The position numbers and the translations under genes are program-made. Positions 19,801 through 27,363 of a DNA stretch of 64,000 bases are shown here, piece after piece. The stretch's first letter is position 1, and the number at the start of each line of letters is the position of its first letter. Origin of the DNA: Chitinophagales bacterium (GTDB lineage: Bacteria; Bacteroidota; Bacteroidia; Chitinophagales; LD1); assembly GCA_019638515.1 (NCBI GenBank), contig JAHBTS010000001.1:372001-436000 (forward strand), given 5' to 3'. The notes below the pieces were generated by a model, which did not search any database, had not been told where the DNA came from, and saw only the letters and a program-made list of their open reading frames with translations.

Positions 19801-20642
19801 ACTATACGGTAAGTGTACGCGATATCAACAATTGCCTTACTAGTACCGAAGCCGTTGTTCAGCCTGCCACACCAGATGATTTTTATATACAAGCAGACAG
19901 TACCACTTGCTTTGGAGATGTTTACCGCGATGGCAGAATAATTATTACGCCAATTATTCCTGTAAATGAACCCTACTTATATGCTATGCTTGGCTCTGAT
20001 TATACCTCGCTTGGTCGTTTTGAAAAATTAGGACATGGTGATTATACCATTATGGTGAAAAATAAAAACGGATGCGAAACTACTTTAGTAGCTACGGTGC
20101 CGCAACCTGAAAAGTTAGAGGCACAAATAGCTCCGGTACTATTAAAAATTGATTTGGGCGAAAGCGCCACCATTAGTGTTAAGCACAATGGTAGAAATAA
20201 TATAACATATAGTTGGGCACCTACCAACGGTTTAAGTTGTGTTGATTGCCCGAATCCAATGGTGTCTCCATTTACTGAAACTACTTACACATTATACCTT
20301 AAAGACTCTCCGGATGGAAGAAAGTTTTGTACGGCAGAGGCTTCATTCACTGTAGAAGTAGGACCTCATGGCGAAGTACTTGTGCCCAATATGTTTTCAC
20401 CCAATGGTGATGGTATTAACGATGTGTTTTATGTATATGGCAACAATGTGCGCGATATACGGCTTACCGTATTTAACCGATGGGGCGAAAAAGTGTTTGA
20501 TGCAGACTCTATGTACAAAGGTTGGGATGGTACTTATAGAAATGTAGCACAGTCGCCCGGAGTTTATACTTATGTAGTAGAATTTACATTTCTCGATAAT
20601 CAAAAGTTACAAAAACAGGGGACTGTAACATTGGTACGATAA
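16809..20642 (+). CDS. Large SprB-repeat surface adhesin with gliding-type C-terminal domain
   Basis: About 1277 residues. Signal peptide MKSIFLKVFVLAVIWSFTVV..YAQ; an ATG four codons earlier is an alternative start. An N-terminal region (to ~320), rich in Cys and aromatic residues, contains VGANGLISFD. Ten Cys-bearing repeats of ~75 residues follow (325-1105), with cores such as NVSCNGGSD and YSVTVNDGAGCT. They end in a type B gliding/T9SS C-terminal domain starting VLVPNMFSPNGDGINDVFYV (~1190) and containing VFNRWGEKVF. SprB-like proteins are exported by the type IX system and act in surface adhesion or gliding. The PorP/SprF gene directly upstream is the expected partner. Confidence 0.93.
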   Translation: MKSIFLKVFVLAVIWSFTVVSYAQPGCPAVNAGPNQTLQCGTSCTNLTATYFNTGGTNTYAVSSIPYTPFSYTAGTSILVNQDDIWSPAISLPFTFCFFGKSYTQVVVGANGLISFDVSNAGNGCVWNTTSSGTFPTTNMYTNVIMGVYHDIDPSMGGTIKYQIIGSAPCRMFIISWYNVPMYDDIFLVGSCWNIPKATHQIAIYETTNAIEVYVDNKSACTGWNDGLATLGIQDETGTKAYIASSYNNSVWSTNKKAWRFTPNGTSIVNIDWLQGGNVIGTGTTINVCPTAATTYTARATYQPCNNGTPVVETSTVTVTPNLQFQAIIDSSKNVTCNGAANGAAYAHVKGGLAPVSYGWNTAPNQTTITNLAPGTYTFTAQDGSGCNISNTVTITEPPVMTVNVPNDTQTTCSGVGTGTLIAEVSGGNRPYTYKWSGSAQTDSSLKNIAAGTYTVTVTDSEGCTAIASGTLTLQVGNNNVALTSPIIANVSCNKGSDGSITAGATGGSGNYTYTWSNAASGVTISNLPEGAYSVTVNDGAGCTATATYNITEPTAVVIANGIVTNVSCNGGSDASITVSPSGGTGVITCNWSNGQLATNTATALTAGNYAVVATDQKGCADTAAYVVTEPNLLEITALNVTNIGCNGGVGTISANVIGGTPMYVYSWVRPSDGQAFHSQVISGLTPDFYTVTVTDSKGCTDTASATVTQAPGIDVSITSSTNVSCFNSTDATATTSVTGANGTITYTWSNGETGSTAINLPAGTQSVTVTDANNCLDTTTVVIGAPDSIYVVSYQVDSVSCFNGGDGVISISAIGGVGGFSYVWNNSQTDSVATNLTAGNYIVTITDANSCTTTFAAVVEQPTPINVTLATTKALCFGQASGTANTIVQGGTPPYTYVWSGGTGYGSSATNLFAGSYTLTVSDMNGCTTTQPFAVGEEDSLKLFAATTPEKCTYTSDGSISLSALGGVGTAYSFTISGNGLQQSNTTGLFENIPDGNYTVSVRDINNCLTSTEAVVQPATPDDFYIQADSTTCFGDVYRDGRIIITPIIPVNEPYLYAMLGSDYTSLGRFEKLGHGDYTIMVKNKNGCETTLVATVPQPEKLEAQIAPVLLKIDLGESATISVKHNGRNNITYSWAPTNGLSCVDCPNPMVSPFTETTYTLYLKDSPDGRKFCTAEASFTVEVGPHGEVLVPNMFSPNGDGINDVFYVYGNNVRDIRLTVFNRWGEKVFDADSMYKGWDGTYRNVAQSPGVYTYVVEFTFLDNQKLQKQGTVTLVR
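17781..20108 (+). repeat. Ten SprB-type repeats within the adhesin
   Basis: The repeats are ~225 bases each and recognisable at protein level by a Cys near the start (VSCNGGSDGSI), a YTYTWS-like strand, NL.AGTY.VTVTD and a closing GCT. The units are divergent in DNA sequence, with no near-identical copies, so this is an old array unlikely to slip readily. The last two units are the most degenerate. Confidence 0.85.
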
Positions 20643-20694
20643 GCCCGCTATTGCTAACTTATTTTTATACTGTTTTATCTAATGAAATTTCGAT

Positions 20695-20702
20695 TAGGTT
20701 TG
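20695..20702 (+). promoter_or_regulatory. Candidate -7 element (TAGGTTTG)
   Basis: TAGGTTTG fully matches TAnnTTTG and lies 22 bases before the start of the phosphosugar isomerase gene. A TTTT at 20673-20676 stands 18 bases upstream as a weak -33 element. It would drive the run of genes from the isomerase to idi. Confidence 0.4.
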
Positions 20703-20724
20703 CTACTGCGATTTCATAAAAAGT

Positions 20725-21711
20725 ATGTTTGATTTAATTGAAAGTTTTCCCCGCCAGTTAGTAGATGCTGTAGCATTGGCAAATGCCGTAAATCTAAAGA
20801 AGAAACTACCTGCAATAAGCAATATTGTTGTAAGCGGCTTGGGTGGCTCCGGTATTGGAGGTCATGCTGTAATTGAATTGGTTGCCGATGAATTGAACGT
20901 GCCTTTGGTGGTAAACAACAGTTATGTACTGCCTCATTTTGCAGGGAAAGAAACGCTCATTATACTTTCGTCTTACTCCGGTAATACCGAAGAAACCGTT
21001 GCTGTGGCAAAGGCCGTGAAGGAAAAAGGACTCACTGCTATTTGTATTACCAGTGGTGGAAAATTAAAGGAACTGGCAGAGCATTACGGTTGGGACTATT
21101 TGCTTATTCCTTCGGGAATGCCACCTCGCTGCGGCTTTGGCTATTCTGTAGTTTTTCAATTGGCACTATTGGAGCAATATGGGCTTATATCTTCAACCTT
21201 TAAAACTAAGGTGCAGCAAGCAGCCACATTACTTACCACGGAACAAAAAAACATACAGGAGCTAGCTAAAAACACAGCATTGCAGTTAAAAAATAAACTC
21301 TTTGCATTGTTTGCCGATCAAGGATTTCACAGTTTGGTAGTACGGGCTAAGCAGCAGTTCAACGAAAATTCAAAATCGCTTTGCTGGGCAAATGTATTTC
21401 CCGAGATGAATCACAACGAATTAGTAGCATGGCGCGGAGCCAAGGGCGAAATTTCGGTGGTGGTATTTAGAAGCAATTGGGAAAATGCTCGCAATAAACA
21501 CCGCATTGCTTTCAGTAAAGAAGTAATTGCACAAACAGGAGCAGCGGTTGTTGAACTCTTTGCCAAAGGCAATTCATCTTTCGAACAATACTTTTATCAC
21601 ACACATTTAACCGATTGGATTTCGTTTTACCTTGCCGAGCAGCAACAGTACGATCCTATGGAAATTGAGGTGCTAAACAAACTCAAAGCACATTTGGCTG
21701 CTATAGATTAA
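20725..21711 (+). CDS. Bifunctional phosphoglucose/phosphomannose isomerase
   Basis: 328 residues with a two-domain SIS architecture. The N-terminal GLGGSGIGGHAV and the phosphate-binding ILSSYSGNTEETVAV are intact. SGMPPRCGFGYSVVFQLALL and FPEMNHNELVAW (catalytic Glu and His region) match the archaeal/bacterial PGI/PMI family. It would interconvert glucose-6-P or mannose-6-P with fructose-6-P in the cytoplasm. An aminotransferase gene follows after 39 bases. Confidence 0.92.
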   Translation: MFDLIESFPRQLVDAVALANAVNLKKKLPAISNIVVSGLGGSGIGGHAVIELVADELNVPLVVNNSYVLPHFAGKETLIILSSYSGNTEETVAVAKAVKEKGLTAICITSGGKLKELAEHYGWDYLLIPSGMPPRCGFGYSVVFQLALLEQYGLISSTFKTKVQQAATLLTTEQKNIQELAKNTALQLKNKLFALFADQGFHSLVVRAKQQFNENSKSLCWANVFPEMNHNELVAWRGAKGEISVVVFRSNWENARNKHRIAFSKEVIAQTGAAVVELFAKGNSSFEQYFYHTHLTDWISFYLAEQQQYDPMEIEVLNKLKAHLAAID

Positions 21712-21750
21712 GGCACCACCGTTTTTAATATCATAAATACTAAAGTAGAT

Positions 21751-22944
21751 ATGCCGAAACTTTCAATAAAAGGAAACGCTATGCCGCCATCGCCCATTAG
21801 GAAATTAGCTCCTTATGCCGAAGCTGCTAAAAAGCGTGGAGTAAAGGTTTTTCACCTCAATATAGGACAACCCGATATCGAAACTCCGGAACAGTTTTGG
21901 GACGAGCTAAAAGATTTAGACATGAAGGTGCTCTCTTATGCACCCAGCGATGGCTATCCGGTTTACAAAAGGCAGTTTTCTAAGTATTACAATGCAATTG
22001 GCATTGATGTTGCACCCGAAAACTTTATGATAACCAATGGCGGCAGCGAAGCCCTATTGTTTACCATGATGAGTATTATGGATGAAGGCGATGAAATTAT
22101 TATTCCCGAACCAATGTATGCCAATTATATTGGTTTTGCACAGGTAGGCGGTATAAAAGTAGTGCCCATTCCCACTTCAATAGAAAATGGTTTTGCACTT
22201 CCCGAAATAGCTTCTTTTGAAGCGCTTATTACGCCTAAAACAAAGGCCATACTTATTTGCAATCCCAATAACCCTACCGGTTATTTATACAGCGAAGCCG
22301 AGTTGCAAACCTTGCGCAACTTATGCCTGCAACACGATTTGTTTTTAATTGCCGATGAAGTTTATCGAGAGTTTGTGTACGAAGGGAAGCAACATTTTTC
22401 GGCATTAAACTTATCGGGTTTAGAACAGCATGTGGTGGTTATAGATTCTATAAGCAAACGCTTTTCGGCTTGTGGGGCGCGTATTGGAGCGCTTGTAACC
22501 CGCAATCAAGAATTGTTAGCTGTAGCTTTAAAGTTTGGTCAGGCAAGGCTTAGCCCGCCATCGCTTGGGCAGTTGGCAGGCGCAGCTTTGTTCGATTTGC
22601 CACCTGCATATTACCAAAATGTAGTAAATGAATATTCGCAACGCAGAAACTTATTGGTAGAAAAATTGAATACCATAGAAGGTGTAAAGTGCCCCAATCC
22701 GGGTGGAGCATTCTACTGCGTAGCTGCATTGCCTATTGCCAATGCCGATGATTTTTGCCAATGGATGCTCGAAAAATTTTCGCATAATAATTCAACTGTA
22801 ATGATGGCTCCGGCATCGGGCTTCTATAGCAATACTGCTAGTGGTAAAAACGAAGTGCGTATTGCGTATGTACTAAACAATAGCGATTTAAGCGATGCAA
22901 TAGATTGTTTAAAAGAAGGGCTTAAAGCCTATGCAACACTGTAA
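21751..22944 (+). CDS. Pyridoxal-phosphate aminotransferase, class I/II (aspartate-aminotransferase-like)
   Basis: 397 residues of fold-type I. GGSEALLFTMM at ~97-107 binds the cofactor phosphate. NPNNPTGYLYSEAEL at 171-185 and ADEVYREFVYEG at 201-212 supply the ring-binding Asp and Tyr. DSISKRFSACGARIG contains the Schiff-base lysine K236. An aspartate or broad 2-oxoglutarate-linked transamination is likely, but the amino acid substrate cannot be read from the sequence. The next gene's ATG follows 7 bases after the stop. Confidence 0.9.
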   Translation: MPKLSIKGNAMPPSPIRKLAPYAEAAKKRGVKVFHLNIGQPDIETPEQFWDELKDLDMKVLSYAPSDGYPVYKRQFSKYYNAIGIDVAPENFMITNGGSEALLFTMMSIMDEGDEIIIPEPMYANYIGFAQVGGIKVVPIPTSIENGFALPEIASFEALITPKTKAILICNPNNPTGYLYSEAELQTLRNLCLQHDLFLIADEVYREFVYEGKQHFSALNLSGLEQHVVVIDSISKRFSACGARIGALVTRNQELLAVALKFGQARLSPPSLGQLAGAALFDLPPAYYQNVVNEYSQRRNLLVEKLNTIEGVKCPNPGGAFYCVAALPIANADDFCQWMLEKFSHNNSTVMMAPASGFYSNTASGKNEVRIAYVLNNSDLSDAIDCLKEGLKAYATL

Positions 22945-22951
22945 CTTTGCT

Positions 22952-23299
22952 ATGAAAGGCATATTGCTTTCAGTATCACTCTTTATTACAGCACTTGCAG
23001 CAGCGCAGGATTATAAATGGCTACATACCATAAAGAATCAAAAGGGTGCCATACAGTTGTTTGAGGAAGGAGCTGTGGTAATAACCATAAATGGAAACGA
23101 TAGTAAACGCTACACCACCACGCAGCTACCCGATACTTGGAAACAAAATGGTTTACAGGTTACCTTTACAGGGCGCGTTGGGGAAATTCCACCGCATATC
23201 CGCATGATAGGTACACCGCTCCAGTTAAAGTGTATTCATGTTTCAAAAACTGATGCAAAGAAGTTAGGTATAAAGAAAACAACCATAAAGTTTAAATAG
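22952..23299 (+). CDS. Small secreted protein of unknown function
   Basis: 115 residues. MKGILLSVSLFITALAAAQ is a clear signal peptide, and the mature protein (~96 residues) is predicted exported. The body contains GAIQLFEEGAVVITINGNDS and FTGRVGEIPPHIRMIGTPLQ and has no Cys. I do not recognise a family. An in-frame start overlapping the aminotransferase is open but would bury the signal peptide. The gene lies 1 base before the carbonic anhydrase gene, so it is in the same transcript. Confidence 0.7.
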   Translation: MKGILLSVSLFITALAAAQDYKWLHTIKNQKGAIQLFEEGAVVITINGNDSKRYTTTQLPDTWKQNGLQVTFTGRVGEIPPHIRMIGTPLQLKCIHVSKTDAKKLGIKKTTIKFK

Positions 23300-23300
23300 C

Positions 23301-23822
23301 ATGGCACTAATTTTACCTGTGCGCGGGCACACACCAATACTGGGCGAAAACTGCTGGTTAGCACCCAATGCAACCATTGTGGGCGAAGTAACGATGGGCA
23401 ACAATTGCAGCGTGTGGTTTAATGCAGTAGTGCGGGGCGATGTGCATTATATTAAAGTAGGAAACAACGTAAATATACAAGACGGAGCCATCATTCACGG
23501 CACATACCAGCAAGCGCCAACCCAAATTGGCGATAATGTGAGCATTGGCCATCGCGCTATAGTACATGGTTGCACTGTGCTTCAGAATTCACTTGTTGGC
23601 ATGGGCGCCATAGTAATGGATAATGCAGTAGTGGAGGAGAATGCCATTGTTGCAGCAGGTGCAGTAGTGAGCGAAAAAACCATTGTAAAAGGCGGTTGGA
23701 TATATGCCGGCATACCTGCCAAACCACTAAAGCAGGTAGATGAAAAGAATTTTCAGCATCTAATAGCGCGCATCAGTAAAAACTATGCCATGTATGCGGC
23801 TTGGTTCAAAGAGCAGGCATAA
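23301..23822 (+). CDS. Gamma-class carbonic anhydrase-like protein (YrdA/PaaY family)
   Basis: 173 residues forming a left-handed beta-helix of hexapeptide repeats, seen as V.I.DGA..HG-type rungs such as VNIQDGAIIHG. Zinc ligands correspond to the His residues in AIIHGTY and SIGHRAIVHGC. The end, GWIYAGIPAKPLKQV, is the usual last turn and helix. Members range from active carbonic anhydrases to thioesterase-like proteins; activity cannot be judged here. Confidence 0.92.
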   Translation: MALILPVRGHTPILGENCWLAPNATIVGEVTMGNNCSVWFNAVVRGDVHYIKVGNNVNIQDGAIIHGTYQQAPTQIGDNVSIGHRAIVHGCTVLQNSLVGMGAIVMDNAVVEENAIVAAGAVVSEKTIVKGGWIYAGIPAKPLKQVDEKNFQHLIARISKNYAMYAAWFKEQA

Positions 23823-23887
23823 GTTGCTAATTGAAAAAGAAATTTGTTTCTTGCTTTCGCAGTTTGTACGAATTAAAGATTGAAAAG

Positions 23888-24421
23888 GTGGAAGATTTAC
23901 AACAAGAAGAACAAGTGGTGCTGGTAGATGAACAGTGTACAGAATTGGGTCTAATGCCTAAGTTGGAAGCCCACGAAAAAGGATTACTACATAAAGCAAT
24001 CAGCATTATTATTTTTAATAGCAAGGGCGAAATGCTCATAACCCAACGGGCATTTACAAAATATCATTGGCCGGGAATATGGAGCAATACTTGTTGCAGC
24101 CATCCACGAGCAGGCGAAAGTTTTAGTGCCGCTGCACAGCGCAGGCTTCAAGAAGAATTGGGTTTTTCTACACCATTACAAGAAGCTTTCCATTTTATAT
24201 ATAAAGCTACAGACGATATTTCGGGTTTAATTGAACACGAATACGATATGGTTTATACAGGTACGTACAACGAGCGTTTTCAATTCAATAAAGATGAAAT
24301 TGCCGATGTGCGTTGGGTAACTGTAAACAACTTGCTGGAAGATGTGGCACAGCACCCAGAAACCTATTCATTTTGGTTTAAAATTATATTGCAGGAATTT
24401 AAGCAGAGAGGTATTATTTAG
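23888..24421 (+). CDS. idi: Isopentenyl-diphosphate delta-isomerase, type I
   Basis: A Nudix-fold enzyme interconverting IPP and DMAPP. WSNTCCSHPRAGESFSAAAQ carries the active-site Cys, and REL-type residues occur in RRLQEELGF. EHEYDMVYTG holds the catalytic Glu. There is no ATG near the expected start. The GTG before EDLQQEEQVVLVDEQ gives 177 residues, typical for the family; a TTG at 23831 is open and would add 19 residues. With mvaD elsewhere in the window it implies isoprenoid synthesis by the mevalonate route. Confidence 0.88.
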   Translation: MEDLQQEEQVVLVDEQCTELGLMPKLEAHEKGLLHKAISIIIFNSKGEMLITQRAFTKYHWPGIWSNTCCSHPRAGESFSAAAQRRLQEELGFSTPLQEAFHFIYKATDDISGLIEHEYDMVYTGTYNERFQFNKDEIADVRWVTVNNLLEDVAQHPETYSFWFKIILQEFKQRGII

Positions 24422-24723
24422 TGCGTTCCTCCAAGCAACAATGATTAGTAAGCCAGCGATATCTAAAGTGATTTTCGTTTGGATAAATAATGATTACAAC
24501 AACCAATAGGATTCCCATTGCTAATACGCCTTAGGTTGTACAGCATTTATAGCTCGAATTTGAAGCCGGTTTGTATTGGGTAAATATATTGTTTAGTTTT
24601 ACTTTGATAACTTAAGCGGCAAAGATGCAGCAATCAATTTAGCAGTCAATTTTTTGCTTGTTTGGAATAATGGAATGGTTGCTGCTATGCGTAAAATATA
24701 ACAGAAACAGGCGTTCTGAAAAC
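24422..24723. other. Intergenic stretch without recognised gene
   Basis: About 300 AT-rich bases between idi and the cbb3 regulatory region. I see no convincing reading frame on either strand and no strong hairpin terminator behind idi. Direct inspection shows no tRNA-like or repeat structure. Confidence 0.6.
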
Positions 24724-24737
24724 CTGATAAATATCAT
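24724..24737. promoter_or_regulatory. CRP/FNR-like dyad upstream of ccoS
   Basis: CTGATAAATATCAT contains the perfect TGAT-N4-ATCA core of FNR-type sites (consensus TTGAT-N4-ATCAA). Its centre is ~62 bases upstream of the start point expected from the TACATTTG box. That matches class I activator placement. Regulation by an oxygen-responsive CRP/FNR-family protein is inferred. Confidence 0.45.
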
Positions 24738-24781
24738 ATTGAAGGCTATACTGTGTCATAAGCACCTATAGCAAGTGGGCA

Positions 24782-24789
24782 TACATTTG
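24782..24789 (+). promoter_or_regulatory. Candidate -7 element (TACATTTG) of the cbb3 operon
   Basis: TACATTTG matches TAnnTTTG exactly and lies 24 bases before the ccoS GTG. No TTTG is found at -33, as expected for a promoter that depends on an upstream activator such as the dyad at 24724. Confidence 0.4.
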
Positions 24790-24813
24790 TTCTTTCAGAA
24801 AAAAGACTAAGCA

Positions 24814-24987
24814 GTGAGTGTATTGTTCATATTAATTGGGGTGAGTTTAGTATTTGCGCTGGGCTTTTTAATAGCCTTCATTTTTAGCGTAAAGAACGGT
24901 CAGTTCGATGATGATTATACACCATCGGTTAGGATTCTTTTTGAAGACGAAACCAATCATACTTCAATCCAAAAGAAACAACAGTAG
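24814..24987 (+). CDS. ccoS: cbb3 oxidase maturation protein CcoS
   Basis: A 57-residue protein starting at GTG, with no ATG available. One membrane helix (LFILIGVSLVFALGFLIAFI) is followed by NGQFDDDYTPSVRILFEDE, the CcoS hallmark of a short cytoplasmic tail with GQFDD and RILF-D. CcoS is needed for cofactor insertion in the oxidase core subunit. Its stop lies 3 bases before the ccoNO start, so the two are clearly co-transcribed. No ccoI copper ATPase gene lies upstream within the window. Confidence 0.88.
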   Translation: MSVLFILIGVSLVFALGFLIAFIFSVKNGQFDDDYTPSVRILFEDETNHTSIQKKQQ

Positions 24988-24990
24988 TTT

Positions 24991-27138
24991 ATGGAAATTC
25001 AACAATTTAGTTACGACAATCGTTCGGTCAGAAACTTTGCCTATGCAACATTTATTTGGGGGCTAGTGGGTTTGCTGGTGGGTCTTATTGTGGCACTCCA
25101 GTTAGTGTTTCCGGAGCTTAATTTCCCGGAGTATTTAACCTTTGGAAGGTTGCGGCCATTGCATACCAATGCAGTAATTTTTGCATTTGTGGGCAATGGT
25201 ATTTTTATGGGTGTTTATTATTCGTTGCAGCGCTTGTGTAAAGCCCGCATGTGGAGCGATACGCTGAGCGCCATTCACTTTTGGGGTTGGCAACTCATTA
25301 TTGTGCTGGCAGCTGTTACGTTGGTTTTTGGTATTACTTCCAGTAAAGAGTATGCGGAGTTGGAGTGGCCAATAGATATTCTAATCACCATTATTTGGGT
25401 GCTTTTCGGTATCAATATTTTTGGTACTATTTTAACTCGTAGAGAGCGCCATTTGTATGTGGCTATTTGGTTTTACATTGCTACTTGGATTACAGTTGCA
25501 CTATTGCATATTGTAAACTCCTTGGCTATTCCGGTAGATTTGTTTAAGAGCTATCCAATTTACGCAGGAGTACAAGATGCGTTGGTACAGTGGTGGTATG
25601 GACACAATGCAGTAGCATTTTTCCTCACTACGCCTTACTTAGGTTTAATGTATTATTTCTTACCCAAAGCAGCAGGTCGTCCGGTTTATTCGTATCGCCT
25701 TTCTATCATTCACTTTTGGGCACTTATATTCCTATATATTTGGGCAGGGCCGCACCATTTGTTATATACTGCTTTGCCCGATTGGGCACAGTCGCTCGGT
25801 ACGGTGTTCTCTATTATGCTTATTGCTCCAAGTTGGGGCGGTATGCTAAATGGGTTGCTTACCCTGCGTGGTGTTTGGGATAAAGTGCGCGATGATGTGG
25901 TTTTGAAATTCTATGTTGTAGCTGTTACGGCTTACGGTATGGCTACCTTCGAGGGTCCATTGCTTTCTATTAAAAGTGTAAACGCTATTTCGCACTATAC
26001 CGATTGGACAATTGCTCACGTACACGTTGGTGCTTTGGGTTGGAATGGTTTCTTAACATTCGGTATTTTATTTTGGTTAATTCCTAAGTTGTTTAGAACA
26101 GAATTGTTCTCACGCAGGCTCGCCAATATCCATTTCTGGTTAGGCACATTAGGTATTCTGTTTTATGCAGTGCCGCTGTATTGGAGCGGCTGGACTCAAT
26201 GGGCGCTACTACGCCAGTTTAAGCCGGAAGGTGTGTTGATGTATCCTAACTTCTTAGATACATTAAATGCCGTAATGCCTATGTACTATTTGCGTGCGGT
26301 GGGTGGTGCTTTGTACCTTACTGGTGCTGCCATTGGTGTATATAATTTAATAAAAACCATTCAGCAAGGTGCGTTTGAAGCAAATGAACCTGCCGAAGCA
26401 CCTGCATTATCAAAAGAGTTTACTACTCACAGTAATGAACATTGGCACCGTTGGATAGAGCGCAGGCCAATTCAGTTATTGGTGTTCTCATTTATTGTTG
26501 TAGCTATTGGCGGTATAATAGAGTTTATGCCAACTTTCTTAATACAATCGAATGTGCCCACTATTGCAAGTGTAAAACCATATACTCCGCTTGAGTTACA
26601 GGGAAGAGATATTTATGTGCGCGAAGGTTGCTATGTGTGCCACTCGCAAATGGTGCGCCCTTTCCGCGAAGAAGTAGCACGCTACGGTGAATACTCAAAG
26701 GCCGGAGAGTTCGTGTACGACCATCCTTTCCAATGGGGTTCTAAACGCACAGGACCCGATTTGGCAAGAGTAGGTACACGCAATTTGCCAAACAGTTGGC
26801 ACTACAATCACATGGACGATCCACGCTCGGTATCCGATAAATCTATTATGCCTCCTTATCCGCATTTGTTAGACAACGATTTGGATATGAGTACTACCAA
26901 AAAGAAAATAGAGGTGATGAAGAAGCTCGGAGTGCCATACCCGGCAGGTTACGAAAATGTGGCAAACGATGAATTGCTGAAACAGGCAAGGAAAATTCAG
27001 GAAGATTTAAAACGGAATGGCATTACCACATCCGAGAAGAAAGAAATCATTGCCATGATTGCTTATCTGCAACGGTTGGGTAAAGACATTAAAGGCGAAT
27101 CTACCTTTACTATTCCTAAAGAATTAAGAGCAAACTAA
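24991..27138 (+). CDS. ccoNO: Fused cbb3 cytochrome c oxidase subunits I and II (CcoN-CcoO)
   Basis: A 715-residue fusion. The N-terminal ~460 residues are CcoN with twelve or so helices: low-spin heme His H58, CuB ligands H205 and H255-H256 (GPHHLLY), and H343/H345 in AHVHVGALGW. After a linker and a further membrane helix (~490-515), the CcoO part carries a single heme c site, C547-Y-V-C550-H551 in EGCYVCHSQMVRPF. It reduces oxygen with high affinity at the inner membrane. The fusion is a known Bacteroidota arrangement. No frameshift or separate ccoO start is seen. Confidence 0.96.
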   Translation: MEIQQFSYDNRSVRNFAYATFIWGLVGLLVGLIVALQLVFPELNFPEYLTFGRLRPLHTNAVIFAFVGNGIFMGVYYSLQRLCKARMWSDTLSAIHFWGWQLIIVLAAVTLVFGITSSKEYAELEWPIDILITIIWVLFGINIFGTILTRRERHLYVAIWFYIATWITVALLHIVNSLAIPVDLFKSYPIYAGVQDALVQWWYGHNAVAFFLTTPYLGLMYYFLPKAAGRPVYSYRLSIIHFWALIFLYIWAGPHHLLYTALPDWAQSLGTVFSIMLIAPSWGGMLNGLLTLRGVWDKVRDDVVLKFYVVAVTAYGMATFEGPLLSIKSVNAISHYTDWTIAHVHVGALGWNGFLTFGILFWLIPKLFRTELFSRRLANIHFWLGTLGILFYAVPLYWSGWTQWALLRQFKPEGVLMYPNFLDTLNAVMPMYYLRAVGGALYLTGAAIGVYNLIKTIQQGAFEANEPAEAPALSKEFTTHSNEHWHRWIERRPIQLLVFSFIVVAIGGIIEFMPTFLIQSNVPTIASVKPYTPLELQGRDIYVREGCYVCHSQMVRPFREEVARYGEYSKAGEFVYDHPFQWGSKRTGPDLARVGTRNLPNSWHYNHMDDPRSVSDKSIMPPYPHLLDNDLDMSTTKKKIEVMKKLGVPYPAGYENVANDELLKQARKIQEDLKRNGITTSEKKEIIAMIAYLQRLGKDIKGESTFTIPKELRAN

Positions 27139-27163
27139 TTTACGTACAGCAAAACCATATCGT

Positions 27164-27331
27164 ATGTTTTCATTCATTAAAAAGTATGCAACAGGAATTT
27201 CGGGTATAGATATTTTCCCCGATATATCGTTGGTGATTTTTGTATTGGTTTTTGCTGCAATGCTGTGGTTTGCATTGCGTGCCGATAAAAAGTACATCAA
27301 GGAACTCGAAGAAATTCCTTTAAACAATTGA
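27164..27331 (+). CDS. ccoQ: cbb3 oxidase small subunit CcoQ/FixQ
   Basis: A 55-residue protein, MFSFIKKYATGISGIDIFPD..., with one membrane helix (SLVIFVLVFAAMLWFAL) and a charged tail (RADKKYIKELEEIP). Position between ccoNO (25 bases) and ccoP (32 bases) and the single-helix layout fit CcoQ, which stabilises the complex. Sequence conservation in this family is low, so context carries much of the call. Confidence 0.82.
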   Translation: MFSFIKKYATGISGIDIFPDISLVIFVLVFAAMLWFALRADKKYIKELEEIPLNN

Positions 27332-27363
27332 TTTTCTATTTCAAAAAAAGTAAAGCATTTAAT

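Noticed and set aside
17781..20108. CRISPR array or recent tandem duplication
   Set aside because: The periodicity comes from divergent protein repeats of ~225 bases without identical DNA units or short spacers.
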